Assembly (NCBI GenBank): GCA_018127085.1
Contig: CM030735.1
Span: 186,001-250,000, forward strand
Direction: 5' to 3'
From: Pneumocystis sp. 'macacae'
Lineage: Eukaryota; Ascomycota; Pneumocystomycetes; Pneumocystales; Pneumocystaceae
DNA: 64,000 nt
Part shown: in pieces, positions 26,881 to 39,215 of the stretch
Numbering within the stretch: the stretch's first letter is position 1
Layout of the letters: every line of letters begins with the position of its first letter
Made by a program: the position numbers and the translations under genes
Notes under the pieces: model-generated
What the model was told of the DNA's origin: nothing
The model's input: only the letters and a program-made list of their open reading frames with translations
The model's database searches: none

Positions 26881-28825
26881 TTATATATTAGTCATCAAGA
26901 GAACAGCGGAATCTCCCTCATTTTCACCGAGAATCATTACTTCATGGTCACCAACTTGACATAATCCCAAAGCTTCCATTCCCAATTTTATAACACTTTG
27001 TTGACTAATCACTTGATTATTATCAACGTTCCAATACACATAAATATTTTGACTACTGTACAAACCTTTCCTATAAGCACCTGATTCGACAATTATTGCA
27101 AATTTGTTAGTATAACTGTATTCTAAATATTTTTTTGATATTTTTGAAGAAGAAATATATGATAAAGCAGGAAATGTAGCAGAATGTATTAAATTCATCA
27201 AGGAATTCTCATGAGAACTTTTTATATCATAAATTAACGTATCAACACTAGACCTTACTGGTAAGGTAAGAACCCTATTCTTTTGATTTATAAATTGATT
27301 TCCAATAACATTTACTCCACTGATTTCGGCAATACACGAACCTTCTTTAAACTGTTGTAAAAAATAAACTTCAATATCTTCATTATCTAAATCATATTCA
27401 TCATTTGGTTTAATTTTTGATATAGTTGATTTAGACTTTAAAGGTAAAAGATTTTTTAGTACGCTCGTTCTATCAGATAAATTTTCTAATTCAAATGCAT
27501 TATCTTCTTTCTCAAAAACACGTAACCATTTAGTGCCAATGACGTTCTTTTTCATGGTAATTTCAAGAATTTTTTCCGAAAAAAAAGGAGTTTGTGAGAG
27601 ATTCCATGTTGATTCTGATGGATAAATTGCATCATACAATTTAGAATTTATTATATGCTTGAGTTCTTCATAGTTAGATGGCCCATGCAATTGATTATCA
27701 GAAAAATTAATGAAAATATCCCGTTTAGTAGTTGTTTCAGGTAATGTCAAAAATAAACAAACTTCTTCAGGAGTTTGAATCCATGTATAGTGCGCTTTAT
27801 TATTATAGAAATAAGAAGGATCTTTTTCATCCATAGAATTATTTTGAATTCTATCATGAACACCTAAAATGATCGTCTGATCGGTTGATGTTTCCTGTAA
27901 AAATCGAGCAAAAATGGGTATCTCTTTTGAAAAAAATGTATTCGAAATGTGCAATGTCCATGAATTTTCAATTTTTTCATAAAAAATATCTTTTATAGAA
28001 TATCTTCTTGATCTTATACACATTGCTTCCTTATTTCCATTTAAATGAGCAATTAAAATTCGTATTTTTGTATCCGAATAAAAAACTGCATCTAAAATAA
28101 TAAAAGGGTGTGACTGAATCTCATCAGTAGAAAAAACATTCATTTCTATTTGCACTGAATCCTCCAATAGCTTTATAAAATATAATTTCCCTGCACCATC
28201 TGTAGCCAATATAAAAGTTTTTGTTAAAACTATTAAGTCGGGAAAATATGAATAAATATCATCATAACCTGTACCCCTATGCGAAAGAACTGGTATTTCA
28301 ATATTCGCAATAATTTTTTCTTGAAAAATAACATTATCCTACCCATTAATTTTTGAATAAAAAACGTATCATTTTTACCCCTGATCTAGTCCAAGAAAGT
28401 TCTACAAAATCCCCATTTTGAGAAATGAAGATAGCAGAACATTGTCGAGTGCCATTTTTTAAGTGATTCCAACGTAAACGGATCCTCCATTCATGATATC
28501 CAACTTTTGCATGAGAGGGAAGAGATGATCTTGCAGGACGATGGTTAATTTTTTGACGATATAAATATGGTATTTCTTTATCATTTCTTAATTTATAAGA
28601 TTCAAATTTAGGCTGTAAAAGCTTTGAATTCTTTTTAAGTTTGAGTATTACATAACCTCCAATACTTTTATTCATGGTGTCCGCTATAAAAATAATCGTA
28701 AGATTTAAGTTTTTTAAAAAATAACTAGAACCAATTAAATTGACAAGTAAACGCTCATTATAGAAATGACACATTTCTTCTACAGGTGAAATAACATTAT
28801 TTATTTTTTGTAGTCCCTTTATCAT
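26881..28825 (-). CDS. NUDCD1-like CS-domain protein
   Basis: Contains a central NudC/CS (p23-like) domain: HYTWIQTPEEVCLFLTLPET then KRDIFINFSDNQLHG. Such domains act as Hsp90-type co-chaperone modules. The N-terminal half (MIKGLQKINNVISPVEEMCH...) and C-terminal half (ending EGDSAVLLMTNI) look beta-rich, as in NUDCD1/CML66, where the CS domain is embedded in a propeller-like fold. One 39-nt intron near 28340 (donor after WTRSG) joins DNVIFQEKIIANIEIPVLS. About 625 residues. The assignment rests on the CS motif and domain arrangement; function in this organism is unknown. It lies 51 bases downstream of ARP9 on the same strand. Confidence 0.75.
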
Positions 28826-28876
28826 ATAATGCGAAAATAATTAAATGTTATAGAATAAATATTTTTTATATAAAAA

Positions 28877-30603
28877 TTAAATCTCATTGATATAAGTTGG
28901 CCCATTTTCATTATATTCACCTCTTCCCATATAATTCTTTGAACTAGGATCATTAAATGATAGTTTAGCTACAATTTGTCCACCAAGAAAACAGGCTTCT
29001 TCTAAAATTGCATCAGGGTTTCTATCTAACTTCCATTCTGGAAAAAAATCTGGTATTTTTGCAAGTTGAATTGTTGATGGAAAAATAATTGGCGGATTAT
29101 GATATACCAAGTAACTTGAATTTACATTTGATACCAACGTATTAGAAGATGTATACGTTGATGTAGACGGATTAAAATGCTTTGTTCCTGTATTTTCAAT
29201 AACAGAAATATATTTTTGAGTAATATCTGAAAGAAGTCGTTCTTTAAACCCTATAAATTATTATTTTTTCAAAAAATTTTAACTATAATATGTATAACCT
29301 GAAATCCGAGATCCCTCACCAACAATAGCAATATTTTCCCAAAGGTCAGAACGTCTGTCTGGCTCAATACTAACACTATTTGTTGCCATATAAATAGCAT
29401 TTAAAATCCCCAATCTCCCTTCTTGAAAATCATCTTCAAAGAAATTGTCACATACTTGAAATCTTTCTTTTCCTATGAGAATAACTCTGTCATTATCCAA
29501 TGTAAACTGATTATAAGTTAACATTTTGTTTTCAAGTACAGTATTTTCATTTTTTAATTTTTTATTCTGATTTTTCTCCGCTTCTTTTTGAGCCAAATAC
29601 TCTCTTGTTCTACCACTCACAACAATCGATGCTACATCTTCTACACCTTCCATACTGGTATCCGGTGGCGGTAAGTCATCAGTTGTTTTATTTAAGAGTT
29701 TTTGAAAAGATTGTTGGGGAGGTTGTAAAATTACTTCAACAATATCTGAACATTTAATTTTTTCCGCAAGGTCAAATGTGATTTCTTCAAGAGGAAGAGG
29801 CATATTAGTTTCTTTTAAAGTAGGAGGAGACGATAAAAGTAAAGCATGTAATCGTTCTGTTAGACTTTTCCCACCAATAGGGATTGTTACTCTTGCTGGT
29901 ATAATTGGTTGTGCATCTAATACAGGAGTAATATCTTAAAATGTTATATTTTTTTTATGAAATATATATAATAAATACCAGTTTTTTCATAACCAACATG
30001 GATAACGATCCCAGAAAGATGCCCTGTTGCATATAAAGGGAAAACACTCGCATCTCCAATTGCAAATCCAGCAACAAAGTGTTCTTCAAAAAATATGCAT
30101 GTTGCAAGTTCTTTATCTCGCATATTCCATTGAGGAGGAACGATTAAATAAACCGGATTTGTAGATGCTCTTGGTTGAGGAGGATACAGTCGATTCATTC
30201 TGTTATACAAAATATAATTCCTGAATTTATAAACAAAATGTATAAAAAATTAAAATACTTCAACCAAATTGCTTTCAATGCCTCCCAATCTTTTACAATT
30301 CCCTGCTTAATAGGCCATATAACTTCAATGTTTTCTTTTTCTTCTAACACTTTATCCAGATCCGGCCCTATAAGATAGCTTTTTTTGTTATTTTTATCAA
30401 TAATTTCACAATTTTCTGTTTTTCGAATGCCAACACGTGTAAATATTTTTATACTTGGAGGAGTTAATGACTCTGAAATCCCAAGAATTGCACGTGTTCT
30501 ATAAGATCCTATATGAATCACCTATTAAGTATTAATAAATAGTCTTTAATAAACAGCATTCATTAACAATAATACTTTCATCCCGAAACGTTGTTAACGG
30601 CAT
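28877..30603 (-). CDS. ARP9: Actin-related protein 9, SWI/SNF-RSC subunit
   Basis: Nuclear actin-related protein of fungal SWI/SNF and RSC chromatin remodellers. Exon 1 begins at 30603 with MPLTTFRDESII and splices (acceptor TTAATAG) to VIHIGSYRTRAILGISESLT, an actin-fold N-terminus of the Arp9 type. Later blocks are PVYLIVPPQWNMRDKELATC, FAIGDASVFPLYATGHLSG, IVVSGRTREYLAQKEAEKNQ, ENIAIVGEGSRISG and WKLDRNPDAILEEACFLGGQ. The ATP-binding motifs are degenerate, as usual for Arp9. Four introns. The stop is at 28877-28879. Confidence 0.87.
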
Positions 30604-31331
30604 AGTTTAACGTAAAATTTAAAAATATCAATAAACTTGATACTTAATATAACCTATATAACCTAATTCCTAGAAAAACAATCAGAAAAAAAGAACTTAT
30701 TACTCATTTTTACTTAGTCTTTTTAATGATAAGTAGTGTATTTTTGATCGTCTTAAAATCGATGATTTAGTATGGTTGTCATAATATAAAGCCCTTTGAA
30801 AAATATTAAAAACTAAATAAATAGGAAAGAATTCATTTTAAATTACATAGAGACACAGTTTTGAAGTGACTTAATTAATTAATTAAATAAATATAATTTT
30901 TTTGTAAATAAAAATAAGAAAAACAAAAAAATAATTTAAAAACATTAATACTATAAAAAGTAGATATAAATATACATTTTATAACGTAATAAGACGCTTA
31001 CAATATTTCTTATATTTTTTGCTAATATTTAATAAAATACAAAATGGTATTATTTAAAATTTAATAAAGATATAATCCAAAAATTATATATAGTAAAAGG
31101 ACTAAAATATTCCTAATATTTATGTAATAATTTCTTTTTAAAGCAAAGATGAAAGTTTAATATTTTAAAAATTAAATAGATTATTTTTTTACTAACCTTA
31201 TACTCTAAAATTATAAACAAATAAACATTTATATAATGTTAAAAAGATATTTACACTACCTTCTGAACCGCATAAATATTCATTTAACTGAATCAATTTA
31301 TATAAAAAAGCTCTATTAAAGATTTTCACCT
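30604..31331. other. AT-rich intergenic region
   Basis: Between the start of ARP9 and the end of CWF21. Long A/T homopolymer runs and dispersed AACCTATATAACCTAATTCC-type sequence at about 30648-30667. No gene or repeat recognised; the ARP9 promoter must be here. Confidence 0.55.
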
Positions 31332-31843
31332 TTACTTCAATATCATATACTTTTCATTCATCTGTTTAAATGCATCCCCCTCTTCATAATCTTCACGTAT
31401 TTCAAAAGCCTTTCTAAGTTTCTCTAACTCTCTAGCCTTTGCAGTTGCAAGTTCATGAACTTGGTAAGATTTAAGATTTTTGACATCTTTATACGTAACA
31501 ATCTCATCTTTCTCCTGATCTAAAAGTTTTTTTCGATATTCGTTTACTTTTTTTTCAATTTCTTCTTCACAAAATTCTCCACTATTTTCAAGTTCATCTT
31601 TATATTTAAACACTTTTACTTCAATTTTTCTTTTTCTATCATGCTCAAGAATATCTTTATCTGGTTTTTTGGAAACGTATCTCGTAGGCGTATAAGGCTT
31701 TATTGGTTCTCTTGCATGTTTAATATGAGATCTAGATTGTATTAAACTCATAACTTCCTAAAACAAATAACATGCAAATTTCTCATAATATAACCATTTG
31801 TTCCAGAACCACGAGGTGTTGGGAGACCAATACTAGAATACAT
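31332..31843 (-). CDS. cwf21: Spliceosome-associated Cwf21/Cwc21 (SRRM2 N-terminal) protein
   Basis: Small component of the activated spliceosome near the 5' splice site. Exon 1 starts at 31843 with MYSSIGLPTPRGSGTN, the signature of the SRm300/Cwc21 N-terminus. The second exon encodes VMSLIQSRSHIKHAREPIKP followed by the cwf21 helical domain (RKRKIEVKVFKYKDELENSG ... EEIEKKVNEYRKKLLDQ). I place a 41-nt intron (GTTATATT...AGGAAG) between GTN and VMSLIQ. An alternative 14-nt intron further downstream would keep GYIMRNLH. About 155 residues, normal for fungal members without the long RS tail. Confidence 0.88.
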
Positions 31844-32223
31844 TATAAGCTTAAGCCAAAAGAGCTACATTCCATGTAAACACACCCATTATAACTCATT
31901 ATTATTTATAAAATTAAAAAATAATATCTAATAAATTAAATTCAGTGCTTTAATTTCTTTCTTAAAAAAACAAAATTGAATATATGTATTTATAAAAACT
32001 TTCCTTTTATTCTTAATTTTTGCTTTTATTTAATATTTATTTATAATTTTTTATATTTAAAAAGCAGAATTGTATAAGTTTGAAGATTTGTCGTTAATAA
32101 ACCTTTAAAATATATTTTAAAATATATTAAAAAATTAGAATATTTAAAAAAAACAAGCAGTTAGCTTAAAAGATATCGTTCATTTTTATTTTATATTTTT
32201 TATAAAATTCTAAACAAAAAATC

Positions 32224-33608
<1,385 letters not shown>

Positions 33609-34117
33609 AATTTTTTGCAAAAAAGAACCATATTTACAAAAAGATGCTTATTTGTTTTGGGAAACAATAATTTAATTAAGATTTTAGATAATCTAGATAA
33701 GCATAGGGTTAAGCCCTCGAATGTTTTTAGTATATACAGAAAACAGCTATTTTTAAAGATTAAAATTTTATCTGATCTGTTTTTTGAAGTTGTAAAAAAT
33801 ATTGTACAAATTTATTAGAGTATTCTAGGATTGCCATTAATGCTTATAAGTATTGATGGTTATTTATTTTTCTAGATTTGTGCTTTTCTAAATTATATTT
33901 TTCTACTGATCAATTTAAATTAAAAAAAAACTAATTCTTTTAATCTGATAGATTTTTAAATCATTTGTGTACAAACGCAATAAAATTATTATTACATGAA
34001 CTCTGATGTTTATTAGGTTATTCCGAAGAAACATATTTAGTGAATTTTTATTTTCTTAATTTGTGTTTAATTTTTCAATTTATTTTAAATTTAATTTTTT
34101 TTTCAATTTGATAAAAG
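33609..34117. other. AT-rich intergenic region upstream of the CFEM gene
   Basis: No convincing coding frame; short open frames are low complexity. It contains the KRR1 3' end signals and the promoter of the CFEM gene. Confidence 0.5.
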
Positions 34118-36192
34118 ATGATGCAAAAGACTATCATTGGCTTTTTTTTTCTTTTTTCCTTGAATCCAGTATTTGCTCACTTTTCTGTTCATTTGCAACT
34201 GAATTCAAACATACATTTTGGCAAAAAATTACAAATACCTCTAGAAAAGGTTTTGGAAACACATTCTCATGGAGATTCAATATGCATTGATATACTTGAG
34301 AATGATAGATTCAGTCGTATGTAACCTTTTATTCTTTATTCTTTTATGATGTTTTTGTATAGCCGAATTGATCAAATGTCTTAAGCAAATTGCAAAAGAT
34401 TCATATTGTGGAGGAAGTTATGATGCTAAATGTTTATGCGACTCGGATCACTTTGTTTTTTCTACTGGGTACGTTAAGACGTATGCTGACTGCTTCCGTA
34501 GATTTAGTTCTGAAGAACATTATGATTTTTTTTCTTATTTTCAGGAACTTTGTTCTAAAACTACATCATTTAATGAGAAATGTTTAAAGCTTAATTTGCC
34601 ACCGAAACCCATTTTATGTCCGGATCCATATAGAGGCATGGATTGGGGAGGTGAGTATATTTTTTTTAAATTAGAGAATTTTCATCTATATAGAAAATAT
34701 TCTTGATTGTCTTTTAAAAGAATTAAAGAAATCAAATTGTAAAGAACCTTATGATGCGCATTGTCTTTGTGATTCACAGTCCCACTGGCTTGGCGTTAAT
34801 AAATGTCTTGCAACTGCTGAAATCAATAATCTTTTTATGGCTCAACATATTAGGAAATCACTTTGTCATGATCCATTGTCTTTACCTGGATGTTCAGGTG
34901 TAAATGAGTTGCAAAAATGTCCAGATATATTTGAAAGTGAAAAGTTAGATGGTATATATATTGATTTTTATGAATTTGTAGTAATAAACCTAGATAATCT
35001 TAAAATATGTTTGAAAAGTATTGCAAAATATACATATTGTGGTGGAAGTGAGGATCCTGTTTGTTTGTGTGACTCAAAATTCTTTGAAAAATCTATAGAC
35101 GGTTCAGGGGATTCTGGAAAATGTTTTAGTGAATTGGATCATAAGACCCGTTTATTTTTTTTCTCTTTTAAACATGATATTTGTCAGAACCCTAAATCAC
35201 CTTCTAATTGTATAATGAAAATAGAATCAGAGTCATTTCATACTAACACTGTTTTTTACGAGTTATATAAGGATTTAAAACTTGATGGTATATATTTTTA
35301 TTTAACTTTTTTTATTTATGAAATTCAGAAACTCTTAAAAAATGTTTACACGAAGCTGCATTGAGATCTCCTTGTAAAGCGCCTTACAAAGCATCATGTC
35401 TTTGCGATTCAAAATCTTATTGGGATAAAGTTCAAAAATGCATTTCCCATTCTAATAATGAAAAACGTGAGTTAGTTAATAGTTATTTAAAATCTGTTTG
35501 CAAAAATCCTGATTTAATCCCTGGCTCCATTAAAGAAGATCAATTATTGTCTGCGTGTAAAGACATTTATGAGACTAGTAACTTTAGTGGTATATTTTTT
35601 TTCTAATTGGATTTCTAAATTCATAAGGATAGATAAATTAAAACAATGTTTACGAAAGATTGCAGAAGAAACACGTTGTGGAGGAAGTTATGATCCTGTG
35701 TGTCTTTGTGATTCTATTCATTATTTTGACTCAACAATGTATGTTAGTACATATGCGGATTGTTTTCTTCTGTTTACTGTTAATGAACATCTTGAATATA
35801 GTGATTATCATCGCAATATTTGTGCAAATCCTCAGCCACCGCATACTCAATGTATGGGACTTCAGAATCCTCCTCCTGTATTATATGTATGTTCTGACAT
35901 ATTTAAAGAATTAAAAATTTCTGGTAAAAATGTTTGTTTCGCATAATTTTTTTATTTATATTATTTAGATTCTATCAAAAATTGCCTAGAAAATGCATTA
36001 AAAAAAGTACCATGTAAACAACCTTACGACTCATTATGTTTATGTGATTCAATATCTTTTTGGATTAGTATCAATAGATGCATGATTACGTCGGATAGTG
36101 AAGAATTTAAAGCTATAAGAGAGTTTCATCTCACTTTATGTCAAAATCCTAAAATAGTTCCCGGGTGTGAAACTGCTACCTTTACTATATAA
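34118..36192 (+). CDS. Secreted protein with six tandem CFEM-like modules
   Basis: CFEM domains are fungal eight-cysteine extracellular modules; several bind heme through an Asp just before a CxC. A signal peptide (MMQKTIIGFFFLFSL, cleavage after VFA) precedes a ~45-residue spacer. Six modules follow, each on its own exon: about 34364-34650, 34692-34950, 34992-35286, 35330-35592, 35635-35925 and 35969-36192. Odd modules (A) read CGGS(Y/E)D..CLCDS; even modules (B) read C(K)..PYD..CLCDS..W. Introns are 40-48 nt and all phase 1, splitting a G/A-starting codon. There is no hydrophobic C-terminus for a GPI anchor; the protein ends PGCETATFTI in the middle of the last module. This favours a soluble secreted or wall-bound hemophore-like role (inference). 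Confidence 0.87.
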
Positions 36193-37254
36193 AAGAAATC
36201 TTACATCAGAAACATTATCAGCTTAAGAAAAACTACTATTTCTGCTTGACAGACTATTATAGTCAATTACTACAGTTATAGAAATAGAACATATATGTTA
36301 ATACAAATCTCAATTTTTTCAAATACTCATATGTCATATACTATAAATTCACGACAAACGAAATTGCAGAATATATTATATTTTGTTGTTAAAATAAATA
36401 AATTTGTTATAATATTATGAATTTAATTGGTATATTTTATATTTACTTTATTTTCAATAAATATATTTATTTATAAGTATTAAGTTAAGTTTTGGTATGC
36501 CCTTTTATTAATTATTTCGTCTTGTTAAATATTGGATAAATTATCTTAATAGTATCTACATTATTAATTTATAGTTTTTATATAAAAATTAATGAAAACT
36601 TTACCATTGAGATTTACTGATTTTGTTTTTTATATATTTTAATCAATATTTTATATAAAAAAAATTGAAAAATATTTTTAAATAAATCTTATGTTTTGAT
36701 ATTGTTTATATAGTTTTTATTTAAATTAAAAAATTTAAATATTTTTAATTTTCAGAAAATAATCATTAATAAAGTGTACTATTTATAATATGTATAATTG
36801 TAACATATTTAATAAAAATAATCCTGTCACTCATATCTGTTTGATATAAAAGATTTCCAACGATCATAATAATCCTAACGAGACATGATAAAAACTTACA
36901 TAAAAACACGTTAAAAATAGATTTAAACTCAAATTTCTAAATGAAAAAATAAAATTATTCTTTTTTATATTTTTTTTAAAAAATTAAATTTCTATATATA
37001 TCCATCTAACCATAAAATATATTCTTGAAATTTTAAAATCTAAAAAAAGAAATGTATTTTGATATTTAATTAAAATAAATTCTTTTTACTAAGTATACGC
37101 AAAATTATATATATATACATATTTATATATTTTTATTTTTTTTTTAAATCTTGCTTACTAATATCTTTTTCATTAGTTAAATCATATACGATAACCTTGA
37201 AAAAAATATGAATTACACGGATTATCCATTTTTCTCTAATTAAATATCATAAAC
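36193..37254. other. AT-rich intergenic region between CFEM gene and HEM1
   Basis: About 1 kb of A/T-rich DNA with no supported gene. A slightly more mixed patch at about 36820-36900 has no recognisable RNA signature. It holds the HEM1 promoter. Confidence 0.55.
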
Positions 37255-39012
37255 ATGGAATCTGTTTTAAAACAAGGAATGCGTGTATGGTAAGAAAAAT
37301 ATTTCCTTCATAGACTTGCAGACTTAATTCTTCAGTTGGTTTTTAAAAACAGCATCACCCAGTACATTGAGGCATTTGAGTCAAAAAATGGAAAAAGGAG
37401 GATTAACTGCGCTACAGGCATCTGCATATGGCTGTCCTGTTATGGGGAATATTCTCCGCTCTCTTGGAGCACAATCTTATGTTTCAGCAACCTCTGTTAA
37501 CGATGCAAAAATGGACATGCTTGAAAATATTCACGCAAAAGCGGGGGTCTTTGATACTTCTTCTGGTATAAACTCAAACATAGTAATTTCCGATTGGCTG
37601 AATAGTATAAAGGTTTTTGTCATCATGCAGAAGCGATCCGTACAGCATCCTGTCAAATACCGGGAAACCATAAATTTGACTATGAAGAATGGTGTTTTGA
37701 AGAACTTAATAAAAAACGTAAAGACAATTCGTATCGTTACTTTAACAACATCAATCGGCTTGCAAAAGAGGCGCCATTTGCACATACAAAGCATCCTGAT
37801 AAACGGATTGCTGTATGGTGTTCAAATGATTATTTAAATATGAGTAGAAACAAAGCAGTTATTGATTCTATGCACCGTACTCTTGATACTTATGGCGCGG
37901 GTGCAGGAGGCACTCGGAATATTGCAGGAAATAATCAGCATGTTGAGCGTCTAGAAGCAACCATTGCAGATCTCCATGGAAAAGAATCTTCTCTTGTTTT
38001 TAGTTCGTGCTATGTTGCTAATGATGCTTGCATTTCCACTCTTGGGAGCAGGATACCAAATTGCGTTATATTTTCAGATGCGTCTAACCATGCATCAATA
38101 ATACAGGGTATTCGCCATTCTCGTGCTCAAAAAATAATTTTCAAACACAATGATCTCGAGGATCTTGAGTCTAAGCTTAAGACTGTTCCCTTGCATATTC
38201 CGAAAATCATCTGCTTTGAGTCTATATATTCTATGTGCGGATCAGTGGGTCCTATCAAAGAAATTTGTGATCTCGCTAAAAGATATGGCGCTCTTACTTT
38301 CCTTGACGAGGTCCATGCTGTCGGCATGTATGGGAAATACGGCGGCGGTGTTGCTCAGCATATCGGTCAAATGTCACGTGTTGATATTATTACTGGAACA
38401 CTAGGCAAGGCTTATGGTTGTGTTGGAGGATACATTGCATCGTCCAAAAACATTGTCGATGCAATTCGCTCTCTAGCACCAGGCTTCATTTTCACCACTT
38501 CATTGCCTCCTCATGTCATGGAAGGCGCACGCACTTCTATTGAGTATCAGAAAAATACACACGAGGACCGCATTCTTCAGCAAGTCCACACCCGGCAAAT
38601 CAAAAAAGCCTTTAGGGACGCTGGACTGCCTTTACTTCCTAACCCAAGCCATATTGTCCCTCTTATGATAGGCGATGCTAAAGTCTGCAAAGAGATATCA
38701 GACGAGTTGCTCCTGAAATACGACATATATATACAATCTATCAACTATCCTACCGTCCCCGTCAGCACTGAGCGTCTGCGGATCACCCCCACACCAGCAC
38801 ACACTGCCCAGTTCCAGGAAAAACTTGTCTTTGCTCTCAAACAGATCTGGGAGGAACGCTCACTAAGAAGAATCGATGACTGGGACATGGAGTCCCTTGG
38901 CTCGTTTGCAAAGGAACTCTGGACCGACGAAGAGCTGAAATTGCACGACGTCAACAACATCATAGGCGGCCCCATGTTTCCTGAACCAGCATACTCTCAC
39001 ATCTCTGTCTGA
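37255..39012 (+). CDS. HEM1: 5-aminolevulinate synthase, mitochondrial
   Basis: PLP enzyme that condenses glycine and succinyl-CoA, the first step of heme synthesis in the mitochondrial matrix. Start at 37255 gives [12 protein letters not shown], which after one intron continues [15 protein letters not shown], a typical ALAS presequence, and a CP heme-regulatory-like motif YGCPVMG. A second 47-nt intron (about 37568-37614) joins DTSSG to [12 protein letters not shown]. The catalytic region has [43 protein letters not shown] and the PLP lysine in [10 protein letters not shown]. It ends EPAYSHISV. Coding GC rises steadily towards the 3' end: 17/60 at 37681-37740 versus 37/60 at 38761-38820. Confidence 0.97.
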
Positions 39013-39119
39013 ACACCGCATCCCACACATCCCCCACATCCCCCGTGCCAGTTGTCTTCTCTGCTGCACGCCTACCAATACTGCCCAACCACAAACATAT
39101 CTGCTGTCCTCCTGCCTCT

Positions 39120-39205
39120 CTTCCCTCTGCCCCAACCCTAGCCCGCACCCTAACCCTGCACTCTTTCTCTGCCCTAGTCCCATACCCTAACCCCTGCCCT
39201 GCAAA
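39120..39205. repeat. Degenerate CCCTAA-type repeats, HEM1-COQ8 junction
   Basis: Telomere-like units on the plus strand (CCCAACCCTAGCCCGCACCC, ACCCTAACCCTGC, TACCCTAACCCCTG) fill the short gap between the converging 3' ends of HEM1 and COQ8. The sense strand of COQ8 is the G-rich strand here. Confidence 0.75.
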
Positions 39206-39215
39206 GCCAAATGCC

